From contig JAUIIL010000005.1 of NCBI GenBank assembly GCA_030431635.1, forward strand, positions 124,001 to 188,000: a stretch of DNA of 64,000 bases. Reading direction: 5' to 3'. The stretch is from Bacteriovoracia bacterium (GTDB lineage: Bacteria; Bdellovibrionota; Bacteriovoracia; Bacteriovoracales; Bacteriovoracaceae). Made by a program: the position numbers and the translations under genes. This document shows positions 35,037 through 43,121 of this stretch, one piece after another. The number at the start of each line of letters is the position of its first letter. Within the stretch, counting starts at the first letter, position 1. The notes under the pieces are model-generated. The model was not told the DNA's origin. It saw only the letters and a program-made list of their open reading frames with translations, and ran no database searches.

Positions 35037-35456
35037 CTAGCGACAACTATCGGGCTCTCCTTGAAGCCATAACTCTATTTTTTGGGGGAGCTTTCCTATT
35101 GGAGAGAAAAGCGAGTCCTTAGCGTAGAAGAAAACCTGAGATGTTTTTATTGTAAGGGCCTTAACTTCTATATAAAAATGAAGTGTTGAGGTCAGTAGTT
35201 TTGATTGAACTTGATGAGTAATAAAACCTATTTTTCTTTTTTTGTTCAAATCAAAAGTTGTTTTTTCCAAAAAATCGCTTTCTTTATTTCCGCTTTGTTT
35301 ATAGCACTCAAGAATTTTTCCTTGTAAAAACTTCGTGATACTTTCATAGTCATCATCAGCGAGATAGGTACGATAAAAATACTTCTCTTTATATTCATCG
35401 ATACTGTTTATTTGCGAGCAAGAAATTAAAAATAGAGAAAAAAGAAAAAGTCTCAT
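35037..35456 (-). CDS. Small lipoprotein of unknown function
   Basis: A 139-residue predicted lipoprotein with signal MRLFLFSLFLISC and acylated Cys13. The mature part is mixed helix and strand. I start it at 35456, where ATGA overlaps the stop of the cobalamin adenosyltransferase gene; the frame also runs six codons further up. It looks translationally coupled to the B12 genes, but nothing in the sequence shows a B12-related role. Confidence 0.7.
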   Translation of the reverse strand: MRLFLFSLFLISCSQINSIDEYKEKYFYRTYLADDDYESITKFLQGKILECYKQSGNKESDFLEKTTFDLNKKRKIGFITHQVQSKLLTSTLHFYIEVKALTIKTSQVFFYAKDSLFSPIGKLPQKIELWLQGEPDSCR

Positions 35457-36016
35457 GAGATTGCTGGCTTCCACAAAATTTCAGGGCTTTTATTTTTTTT
35501 ATTCAGGTAGCGTCCAAGAATAAAATAATAGTCAGATAACCTATTTAAAAAGATAAGGGCATTCTCTGGAGCACTCTCTTTGCTCAGTTCCACAAATCTC
35601 ACCAATTCAACCTCAACTCTTCTACAAACAGTGCGGCAAACATGAGAGTAGGCCGCCGCTTGACTCCCACCTGGAAGGACAAAATTCTTAAGAGGTTCTA
35701 ATTCTTTATCCATCATATCGATAGCTGTCTCTAGCTCTTTTATTATTGAAAGTGAGACTTGTGGAAGTTTAAATTTTTCTCGCATCAGCTCTTCACAAGC
35801 CAAGTTTGAGCCAAGATCAAAAAGAGCTGACTGAATTTTTTGACCTAAGTTGAGAATTTCTTTATCCTCTAAAAAACTATGAAGAAAACCAATATGAGAA
35901 TTTAACTCATCAAGGTCTCCATAAAGCTGAATTCGCTCACTTCCCTTCGAAATTCTTGTTCCAGAGACAAGAGATGTTTCTCCTTTATCTCCGGTTTTAG
36001 TGTAGACTTTGGCCAT
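35453..36016 (-). CDS. PduO-type cob(I)alamin adenosyltransferase
   Basis: Makes adenosylcobalamin from ATP and cob(I)alamin. The 187-residue sequence shows TKTGDKGETSLVSGTRISKG (ATP-binding loop), YGDLDELNSHIGF and the C-terminal FVLPGGSQAAAYSHVCRTVC with RRVEVEL. It is coupled by TAATG to icmF, which needs this cofactor, so the pair supplies and uses the same coenzyme. The function of repairing inactivated cofactor on the mutase is also likely, as the family is known to load mutases. Confidence 0.94.
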   Translation of the reverse strand: MAKVYTKTGDKGETSLVSGTRISKGSERIQLYGDLDELNSHIGFLHSFLEDKEILNLGQKIQSALFDLGSNLACEELMREKFKLPQVSLSIIKELETAIDMMDKELEPLKNFVLPGGSQAAAYSHVCRTVCRRVEVELVRFVELSKESAPENALIFLNRLSDYYFILGRYLNKKNKSPEILWKPAIS

Positions 36017-39000
36017 TACATATTCCTTCTGTATTTCCCACCGACTTCATACAGCACATGAGTAATTTGTCCGAGTGAGCAATAGCGAACAGTAGATAAA
36101 AGCTCTTCGAAAATATTTCCATTATTAAGGGCCACATCACGAAGTTTTTTTAAAGCTTCAGATGAGTGCTTTGCATGCTCTTTTTTGAAATGATTTAGTC
36201 TTTGAATTTGCTCTTCTTTTTCTTCTTGAGAAGCTCTGGTTAATTCAATTTCTTTATCCATTTGCTCGTTAATATTATCAGCTTTGTAAGTATTCACACC
36301 TATAATAGGAAGCTCTCCACTATCTTTTAACGTTTCATAATGAAGAGACTCTTCTTGAATTTGGCTTCTCTGATACATACTCTCCATCGCCCCAAGAACC
36401 CCTCCTCTATCAGAGATTCTTTCAAATTGATCTAGCACAGCTTTCTCAACTAATTCACAAAGCTCATTTACAATGAATGAGCCCTGTAAAGGGTTATCAG
36501 ACTTATTCATCCCAAACTCTCTATTAATGATCATCTGAATGGCCATGGCCCTTCTCACACTTTCAACTGTTGGAGTCGTAATCGCTTCATCGTAAGCATT
36601 AGTGTGTAGAGAGTTGCAGTTATCACTTAGGGCCAGGAAAGCCTGAAGAGTTGTTCTTATATCATTAAAATCTATCTCTTGAGCATGAAGAGAGCGTCCA
36701 GATGTCTGAATATGATATTTCAATTTTTGGGCCTTAGGAGAAGCTCCATACTTATCTCTCATAGTAACGGCCCATATTTTTCTCGCCACCCTACCAATTA
36801 CCGTATACTCAGGGTCAAGACCATTACTAAAGAAAAAAGAGAGGTTCTCACTAAATTCATCAATAGGAAGACCTCTACTTAAATAATACTCAACATAAGT
36901 AAAACCATTAGAAAGAGTTAGTGCGAGCTGGGTAATAGGGTTGGCTCCTGCTTCAGCAATATGATACCCAGAAATTGAAACTGTATAATAATTTTTAATT
37001 TTATTTCGAACAAAATACTCTTGAACATCCCCCATCATTTTAAGGGCAAATTCAAGAGAGAAAATACACGTATTTTGAGCCTGATCTTCTTTTAAGATAT
37101 CAGCTTGAACAGTCCCTCTCACTGTTCTCATTATCTCTAAGCATTTATCTTTATCCTCTCTTTCAGAACCTTTAAGGTTTTGCTCGATAGCGGTATTTAA
37201 AAACATCGCTAAAATAATAGGTGCTGGCCCGTTGATTGTTTTTGAAACTGATGTAAAGGGTGAGCATAAATCAAATCCATCATAGAGGTCTTTCATGTCT
37301 TCTAAAGTACAAATACTAACCCCTGACTCACCCACTTTTCCATAAATATCAGGTCTATGATCTGGGTCTTCACCATACAAAGTCACTGAGTCAAATGCAG
37401 TAGACAATCGTTTTGACTTATCATTTTGCGATAAATAGTGAAAACGTTTATTGGTCCGCTTAGGTCCTCCCTCTCCTGCAAACATTCTTTTAGGATCTTC
37501 ATCGGCTCTTTTAAAAGGAAAAATACCCGCAGCATAAGGGAAAAAACCTGGAAGATTTTCATCACGAGCAAAAAGAAACTTATCAGAAAGAAAATTTAAT
37601 TTAGGAGTCCCTACTCTTGAAATTTTTTGATGGGATAGAGAAGCGTATTTTGTTCTAACCTTTACTTCTTTATCTCTTACCTTGTAAGAAAATTCTTCTT
37701 TTGAGTAATTTTTTATCGTGCCTTCTAATGTTTCAACTAACTCCCAGTTTTCATGAGAAATCGTCTCTTTTATTTTTTGAGCTTCCTTTGAAAGTGAATC
37801 TTTGAGAGCTTTGTCATGAACCAACTCACTTGCTTTTTTGAGTGATTCATAGTTTTCGAAACTTTGAGCAATATCTTTTGTTTGCTCATTATATTTTTTA
37901 AGCGTTGAAGAAATATCTCTTAGGTAGTGAATTTGGCCAGCGGGTATAATCGTCTGCTTCACCACGGAAGCTTTTTCACAATTAAGTTTTTCCAACTCAA
38001 TTGTTAACTCAAAACCAATACTTTTTGTTAAATCTCTAAAAAGAGCATTAACTCCAAAATCATTAAATTTACTGGCCATTGTCCCATAAATAGGAAGCTC
38101 TTCATCCGTTGGAGCTCCCTCATGACCCGCAAAAAGTTTTTTATTTCTTCTGTACTGCTTTCGTACATCTCTGAGTGCATCTTCTGCTCTAGGCTTTTCA
38201 AATTTATTTACAACAATGAAGTTGGCAGACTCAAGCATTTCAATTTTTTCAAGTTGTGTAGCCGCTCCATATTCTGGCGTCATCACATAAATGCATTGAT
38301 CGGAGACAAGAGTGATTTCATCTGAGGCCTGACCAATTCCAGATGTCTCAACCATGATTAAATCAAAGTCCTGACTCTTTAAAAAAGAAACGACTTTTTC
38401 AATCTGAGGAGAGAGTTCCGTCTTTGAGTTTCTAGTTGCAAGTGAGCGTATAAAAAACTGATCATAGCTCGCGCTCCCTAAACGAATTCTGTCCCCAAGA
38501 AGCGCTCCTTGTGTTTTCTTCTTGGTCGGATCGACTGAGATGAGCGCAATTTTCTTAGACGGATAGTACCTGTTAAAACGCAGCAAAATTTCATCAATAA
38601 GAGAAGACTTACCAGCCCCACCAGTTCCAGTTATCCCAAGAACTGGAGTTTTTGATTCTTGAAATGAAAAAGGCTCTTCGCCCTGATCTTCAATAAAGGA
38701 GATCACTTTAGAGATTTCTTTAGCTGAGAGCTTTTTATCTTTAAGTGACTTTAAATTAACTCCCTCTAGTGTTGAGTATTGAGAGAGCTCGATCATATTA
38801 TCAATAATACCCTCTAACCCCATTTCCATTCCATCTTTGGGAGAATAGATACGAGTAATTCCTTTTTTATGAAGGGCCTCAATCTCTTTTGGAGTGATAA
38901 CTCCTCCACCTCCACCAAAAATACGAACCTCTCGGGCTCCGGCTTCATTAAGCAACTGTCTGATATAAGCAAAGTATTCGTTATGTCCGCCCTGGTAAGA

Positions 39001-39186
39001 ACTGAGCGCAATAGCATGAGCGTCTTCAGAGATGGCCGCATCAACAACTTCTTGAGCCGACCTGTTATGGCCAAGGTGAATAACTTCAACCCCTTTGGCC
39101 TGGAGTAATCTTCTCATAATATTTATTGAGACATCGTGCCCATCAAAAAGACTAGCAGCTGTCACAAATCTTAGTTTTTTCTCCAT
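36016..39186 (-). CDS. icmF: Fused isobutyryl-CoA mutase with G-protein chaperone
   Basis: Adenosylcobalamin-dependent mutase interconverting isobutyryl-CoA and n-butyryl-CoA. The 1056 residues hold a B12-binding domain (Asp15-Gly-His17), a MeaB-like GTPase with P-loop GTGGAGKSSL near residue 188, a linker, and the TIM-barrel mutase from about 490. The substrate-pocket segment AGIFPFKRADEDPKRMFAGE is the IcmF form and not the GPYPTMY form of methylmalonyl-CoA mutase. Length matches IcmF. It is the first gene of the B12 operon. Related members prefer pivalyl or isovaleryl-CoA, so substrate is inferred. Confidence 0.93.
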   Translation of the reverse strand: MEKKLRFVTAASLFDGHDVSINIMRRLLQAKGVEVIHLGHNRSAQEVVDAAISEDAHAIALSSYQGGHNEYFAYIRQLLNEAGAREVRIFGGGGGVITPKEIEALHKKGITRIYSPKDGMEMGLEGIIDNMIELSQYSTLEGVNLKSLKDKKLSAKEISKVISFIEDQGEEPFSFQESKTPVLGITGTGGAGKSSLIDEILLRFNRYYPSKKIALISVDPTKKKTQGALLGDRIRLGSASYDQFFIRSLATRNSKTELSPQIEKVVSFLKSQDFDLIMVETSGIGQASDEITLVSDQCIYVMTPEYGAATQLEKIEMLESANFIVVNKFEKPRAEDALRDVRKQYRRNKKLFAGHEGAPTDEELPIYGTMASKFNDFGVNALFRDLTKSIGFELTIELEKLNCEKASVVKQTIIPAGQIHYLRDISSTLKKYNEQTKDIAQSFENYESLKKASELVHDKALKDSLSKEAQKIKETISHENWELVETLEGTIKNYSKEEFSYKVRDKEVKVRTKYASLSHQKISRVGTPKLNFLSDKFLFARDENLPGFFPYAAGIFPFKRADEDPKRMFAGEGGPKRTNKRFHYLSQNDKSKRLSTAFDSVTLYGEDPDHRPDIYGKVGESGVSICTLEDMKDLYDGFDLCSPFTSVSKTINGPAPIILAMFLNTAIEQNLKGSEREDKDKCLEIMRTVRGTVQADILKEDQAQNTCIFSLEFALKMMGDVQEYFVRNKIKNYYTVSISGYHIAEAGANPITQLALTLSNGFTYVEYYLSRGLPIDEFSENLSFFFSNGLDPEYTVIGRVARKIWAVTMRDKYGASPKAQKLKYHIQTSGRSLHAQEIDFNDIRTTLQAFLALSDNCNSLHTNAYDEAITTPTVESVRRAMAIQMIINREFGMNKSDNPLQGSFIVNELCELVEKAVLDQFERISDRGGVLGAMESMYQRSQIQEESLHYETLKDSGELPIIGVNTYKADNINEQMDKEIELTRASQEEKEEQIQRLNHFKKEHAKHSSEALKKLRDVALNNGNIFEELLSTVRYCSLGQITHVLYEVGGKYRRNM

Positions 39187-39301
39187 AAAAACCTCAAATA
39201 AATTTTATTTAAATCAAATAGAATTCTCTTTAATGTTCAATACCTATCACATTTACACTATGAGGACTATAGTTTATAAGTTTAGTAGCGCTTACAAGTT
39301 A

Positions 39302-39329
39302 TTGAACTCTTTCAAACAAGGTTTATAAT
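39302..39329 (+). promoter_or_regulatory. Candidate leaderless promoter of the ferredoxin gene
   Basis: TTGAAC, a 16-base spacer and a perfect TATAAT end six bases before the ATG at 39336. The predicted transcription start is at the A of the start codon. An AAGG lies 13 bases before the ATG but would not be in such a transcript. Confidence 0.5.
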
Positions 39330-39335
39330 AGTTCC

Positions 39336-39749
39336 ATGAGTAATATTAAAGTCGAAAACCCTTTTCATCCCGCCCGCTTTAAGCCTGTGAGAAAAGGGAA
39401 AAGACCTCCTAAATTAATAGCTGTTGTTCACCAAAGTGGTTGTACTGGGTGTGAAGTGTGTATTGCTGGATGCCCAGTGGATTCAATCGAACTTGTCCCT
39501 GGACCAGATCCAAGAAATCCTGGATTTCAACAAATGGTTGAGATTGATATCGCAAGATGTATTGGATGTCAGAATTGCTCACAAGACTGCCCTTGGGAAA
39601 CTATCACTATGTACGAGCACGATGACGCTTTTTTGGCCTGGGGAAACGAAACCCTATCCTCGGAACTCTACGTTGACGAAGCCAAACTTCCCGAACTCTA
39701 CGATGCTGCTGGAATGAAAAAACCAGAAGATGAAGAAGAGTCCGCTTAA
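39336..39749 (+). CDS. Dicluster 4Fe-4S ferredoxin
   Basis: A 137-residue ferredoxin with two [4Fe-4S] sites, CTGCEVCIAGCP and CIGCQNCSQDCP, each completing the CxxCxxCxxxCP pattern. It has a basic N-terminal 25 residues and an acidic tail. It most resembles the ferredoxins linked to quinone or acetogenic-type electron paths, but the partner is unknown. It is monocistronic and its end overlaps the convergent secreted-protein gene by four bases. Confidence 0.9.
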   Translation: MSNIKVENPFHPARFKPVRKGKRPPKLIAVVHQSGCTGCEVCIAGCPVDSIELVPGPDPRNPGFQQMVEIDIARCIGCQNCSQDCPWETITMYEHDDAFLAWGNETLSSELYVDEAKLPELYDAAGMKKPEDEEESA

Positions 39750-40405
39750 ATCAAACTAGTATCCACTATTTCAATAGGTAATTCTAAAGGCGTGTGTCTT
39801 GGAATATATGTTCCATCTTCCTTAAGTTTTAAGAGTGGGAGTTGAGAGGGATAACGATTGGGGTCTTTATTGATTTCATCTAAAAACCAATCTCGCCATT
39901 TTTTGTGACCCAAAACCACAAACTCATCTCCTCCAAATTCTTTGATATGTAAAACTGGAATACCTCTGGGAATTTTAAAATCAACAAAACCTAATCCTCC
40001 ACTCTCTGCAACTTTTGTGGTTGTCATAAAAATCCCAGTAATATCACTATAAGTGACCGTTGTATGTGCATCACTTAGATTAGAGGATTTATGTCCAGCT
40101 ATTAATTTTTTCGCTTTTAAAATAGACTCTATTCCTTTTTGATCACTGAAATGTCTGAAAATCTCCTCTCCAGTAGAGTAAAAAACTTCAAAGTTTTCTT
40201 GGGCTGGCAAGCCTCTTCTAAGTAGATTGAGTTTTTTTTGGCTTTCAAAAAGTACCTCTTCTGACCTTGGTATTGCTTTCAACTGAGTAACGAACATCTC
40301 TACTTCTGAAGAGTCATAATGAGAAAACAATCCTTCACACCCAGCGAAGGAATTCAGAGAAAAAAACAAAAATAGCACGATTTGAATCACAGGTGTTTTT
40401 AACAC
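39746..40405 (-). CDS. Secreted protein with ADP-ribosyltransferase-like motifs
   Basis: A 219-residue protein with a clear signal peptide (residues 1-21, LNSFAG). The mature part has the weak three-block layout of ADP-ribosyltransferase folds: EIFRHFSDQKGIESILKAKK with His85 and Gly91, then GIFMTTT at 124-130, then EFGGDEFVVLG with Glu161. These blocks resemble the H-Y-E class (Tre1/PARP type) but are too degenerate for a firm call. It is exported and could act on other cells or in the periplasm. It follows lgt by 23 bases. Confidence 0.55.
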   Translation of the reverse strand: MLKTPVIQIVLFLFFSLNSFAGCEGLFSHYDSSEVEMFVTQLKAIPRSEEVLFESQKKLNLLRRGLPAQENFEVFYSTGEEIFRHFSDQKGIESILKAKKLIAGHKSSNLSDAHTTVTYSDITGIFMTTTKVAESGGLGFVDFKIPRGIPVLHIKEFGGDEFVVLGHKKWRDWFLDEINKDPNRYPSQLPLLKLKEDGTYIPRHTPLELPIEIVDTSLI

Positions 40406-40428
40406 AAAAAATGCATCGCGTCAACAAG

Positions 40429-41157
40429 CTAACTGTTTGTTTTTCTTTGAAAAGTGATAAGTAAAAGAACACTTGTAAAAACAACAAATGCCACCCACTG
40501 CGAAGTTGATAGGCCATAGTAAAGCCCTCTAATTTTATCTCCCCTGAAGAACTCTAAGGAAAACCTCAACAAGGCATAAGAAGCCATATAGCTTAAAATC
40601 ACTTTTATCTGAGGGACTTGAGAGTTAATAAGCCTTAAAAGAAAAAAACCAATAATAACAAGCCCAAAGCCCTCATAGAGTTGTACTGGATGCCTTAGCT
40701 CTCCATGTAGATGAATTGACCAAGGAAGTTCACAAACGGTTCCATAGCAACAACCGGCCATAAAACACCCGACTCTCCCAATTGCATGAGAGAAAGCCAG
40801 GGCCGGTAAAAAATAGGCCATTTTTTTTAACGAGAATTTTTTTAAAACCAAAGTATAAAATAAAGTAAAAAATAGACTGAAAACAAATCCACCATAAAAA
40901 ACAAAGCCCCCTCCTAACCAGAAAGTTGTATTTGTTTTTAAGTGTGTTTGCCCTGAAGTTAACAAGAAAAAAACTTTAGCTCCCACCCAAGAACAAATAA
41001 AAATACTCCAAAATAAAAAAGTAAATCCTTTTGAGGAAACATTGTTTTTTTCAAGCAGATATTTAGTGAAATGAAAAGCAAATCCCCAAGCAAGACCCAT
41101 CAATAAAGGGTAAGAATAAATAATAAGTTCTGAGGTTTTAAAAAGAACGGGCCACAT
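40429..41157 (-). CDS. lgt: Prolipoprotein diacylglyceryl transferase
   Basis: Transfers diacylglyceryl from phosphatidylglycerol to the lipobox cysteine, the first step of lipoprotein maturation, in the inner membrane. The motif HAIGRVGCFMAGCCYG holds the essential His and Arg, and the seven helices give 242 residues. The segment RHPVQLYEGFG is also standard. The start is taken at MWPVLFKTSEL (41157), which matches other Lgt N-termini; the gene overlaps the end of the upstream LspA-like gene by 20 bases. Confidence 0.94.
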   Translation of the reverse strand: MWPVLFKTSELIIYSYPLLMGLAWGFAFHFTKYLLEKNNVSSKGFTFLFWSIFICSWVGAKVFFLLTSGQTHLKTNTTFWLGGGFVFYGGFVFSLFFTLFYTLVLKKFSLKKMAYFLPALAFSHAIGRVGCFMAGCCYGTVCELPWSIHLHGELRHPVQLYEGFGLVIIGFFLLRLINSQVPQIKVILSYMASYALLRFSLEFFRGDKIRGLYYGLSTSQWVAFVVFTSVLLLITFQRKTNS

Positions 41158-41599
41158 GAGTTTTCTTCTTTTGGAGATAATCAATCAAGGCCAATAAAAA
41201 GCCTGAGGTAATAAAAGTATGTGCTAAGTTAAACTTAAGCTTAAAAGATGCAATTCTAAGCATAAAAAAAAGCGAAATATAATCATGGGTTAATGAATCA
41301 AGAAGATTACTAAATAAACCAGAAGAAACAAGAACAATCGCTATCACTAGCAAGAAATTTTTTTTCAAAAATTTGATTAAAAAAGCAAAAAGAGAAATCA
41401 AAAAAATAATCAACATGAGATTGTAAATATTTTGTCCTATTAGCAGAAATAAACTTCTTTCATTAGTTAAATAGAAGGTATTTTTAACCAAGGGCAGTTG
41501 TTCACCAAGAAAAAAGGTGCTTTGAATAGCACCTTTAAAAAGTTGGTCTGAGAGAATTAAACAAACGCTTAGAACTGATAACTGCCAGAACCGTCCCAT
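41138..41599 (-). CDS. LspA-like protein lacking a catalytic aspartate
   Basis: A 153-residue, four-helix inner-membrane protein with the layout of signal peptidase II: LSDQLFKGAI, LPLVKNTFYLTNERSLF, SNLLDSLTHDYISLF and FNLAHTFITSG. In active LspA the last motif is FNxAD and the two Asp residues form the aspartyl dyad. Here the first Asp (101) remains, but the second position is His127. The NxGaaF motif is also altered. It is probably not an active signal peptidase II; a true LspA should be encoded elsewhere. It lies between the response regulator and lgt. Confidence 0.75.
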   Translation of the reverse strand: MGRFWQLSVLSVCLILSDQLFKGAIQSTFFLGEQLPLVKNTFYLTNERSLFLLIGQNIYNLMLIIFLISLFAFLIKFLKKNFLLVIAIVLVSSGLFSNLLDSLTHDYISLFFMLRIASFKLKFNLAHTFITSGFLLALIDYLQKKKTHVARSF

Positions 41600-41607
41600 T
41601 ATTTGAC

Positions 41608-43095
41608 CTAATAAAAGTCTTTTGGAGTCAGTTCGTATTTTTCAATTTTTCTTAAAAGCGTTTTCTTGGGAATATTCGCGTTCAAAGCGGTTTGATTGAT
41701 TTTACCTTTATTAAGCTTAAGGGCTTGAGTAATGAATTCTTTTTCAAATTCATCTTTGGCCTTTTGAAAATCAAGCTTAACATCATCATCTTCAGTTTTA
41801 ATTCCAAAGGTGAACTGAAAATCTCTAAGAATATCATCTCCTTCAGTATCTAAAACAGAATCCTTAATGGCCTTAATATCAATAATGCTTTCGTCTTTCT
41901 CTTCAAAGCTCGGAGTATTTCCTAAAACACTGCCTGGAAGAGAGCCTTTTGTAATGACGTCACCAGACTCCATAATAAAACAATGCTCAATAACGTTTCT
42001 AAGTTCTCGAATATTTCCTGGCCACTTGTAGGCATCAAATAGTTTTTGAGCTTCAGGATCAAGTCCCTTCATTTGCAGGTTGTGAACATTATTAAAATAA
42101 TTAAGATAATAATTCACAAGGTGGGGAATATCAGAGGTTCTCTCCCTTAAAGGAGGGAGATAAACAGGTAGAACATTCAGTCTATAGAAGAGATCTTCTC
42201 TAAAAGTTCCATCTTTGATCATCTCTTCAAAAGGTTTATGTGAAGCTGCAATGATTCTTACGTCAGAAGAAACCTCACGGTTAGAACCAACTGGTGTAAA
42301 CTTCTTTTCTTGCAACACTCTTAAAAGCTTCACCTGCATAGCAAGTGGGATATCTCCGATTTCATCAAGAAAGAGAGTTCCTCCATCAGCATATTGAAAC
42401 TTACCAATTTTTCTTGCGTCTGCCCCGGTAAAAGCTCCCTTCTCGTGCCCAAATAACTCTGACTCAATAAGAGTTTCAGGAATGGCCCCACAGTTAATAG
42501 TGACAAACTTATTATCTTTTCTTGGCCCATTAAAATGAATGGCTTTAGCTACGAGCTCTTTCCCTGTTCCCGATTCTCCTCGAATAAGAACTGGAGTTTG
42601 AACTTTGGCCAGTCTTGAAATGATATCAAAAACTTTCTTCATGACATTAGATTCACCAACAAATTTATCATCTGAAGAGTTCTCATTGCTTAAAGAAAGC
42701 ATTGGTGCAGAAAACGCTGTTGTTTCAACGAGGGAGCGGGCTTTAAGAGCTCTCTTAATAAGAGCAACTAAGTTCTCTGAGGAAATCGGTTTTTCGAGAT
42801 AGTTATAAGCACCCTCTTTCACTGCTTTAACAGCATCAGAGACATTTGAAAAAGCTGTGAGAATAAGAACAATAATTGATGGATCGTGCTTTTTTATTTC
42901 TACCAAAGCTTCCAGTCCATCCATCTCCGGCATATTCACGTCCATGACGACGAGGTCATACTTCTCTCTATAGACAGCATTAACAGCTTCTTTTCCATTA
43001 TCAGCAACATCTACGACAAAATGATGATATTCAAGGGCCTGTCTAACAGAGCTCTGTAAAACCTTATCATCATCAACAACTAATACCTTATGCAT
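41608..43095 (-). CDS. Sigma-54-dependent NtrC-family response regulator
   Basis: A 495-residue activator. The receiver has phospho-acceptor Asp52 in VVMDVNMPEMDG; the AAA+ domain has GESGTGKELVAKAIH and GHEKGAFTGAD near residue 222, which contacts sigma-54; the C-terminus has a Fis-type helix-turn-helix (INQTALNANIPKKTLLRKI). It lies directly downstream of the CHASE2 histidine kinase, its likely partner. Its targets are unknown. It is 9 bases from the LspA-like gene, so envelope genes share its operon. Confidence 0.95.
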   Translation of the reverse strand: MHKVLVVDDDKVLQSSVRQALEYHHFVVDVADNGKEAVNAVYREKYDLVVMDVNMPEMDGLEALVEIKKHDPSIIVLILTAFSNVSDAVKAVKEGAYNYLEKPISSENLVALIKRALKARSLVETTAFSAPMLSLSNENSSDDKFVGESNVMKKVFDIISRLAKVQTPVLIRGESGTGKELVAKAIHFNGPRKDNKFVTINCGAIPETLIESELFGHEKGAFTGADARKIGKFQYADGGTLFLDEIGDIPLAMQVKLLRVLQEKKFTPVGSNREVSSDVRIIAASHKPFEEMIKDGTFREDLFYRLNVLPVYLPPLRERTSDIPHLVNYYLNYFNNVHNLQMKGLDPEAQKLFDAYKWPGNIRELRNVIEHCFIMESGDVITKGSLPGSVLGNTPSFEEKDESIIDIKAIKDSVLDTEGDDILRDFQFTFGIKTEDDDVKLDFQKAKDEFEKEFITQALKLNKGKINQTALNANIPKKTLLRKIEKYELTPKDFY

Positions 43096-43121
43096 AACGG
43101 CCCTCCTTCGAGGCTTTTCAT

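Noticed and set aside
36016-39186. Methylmalonyl-CoA mutase instead of IcmF
   Set aside because: The substrate segment has the IcmF form, and the fused G domain is an IcmF feature.
39187-39335. Possible cobalamin riboswitch before icmF
   Set aside because: The gap is only about 150 AT-rich bases and no B12 box or long fold is seen.
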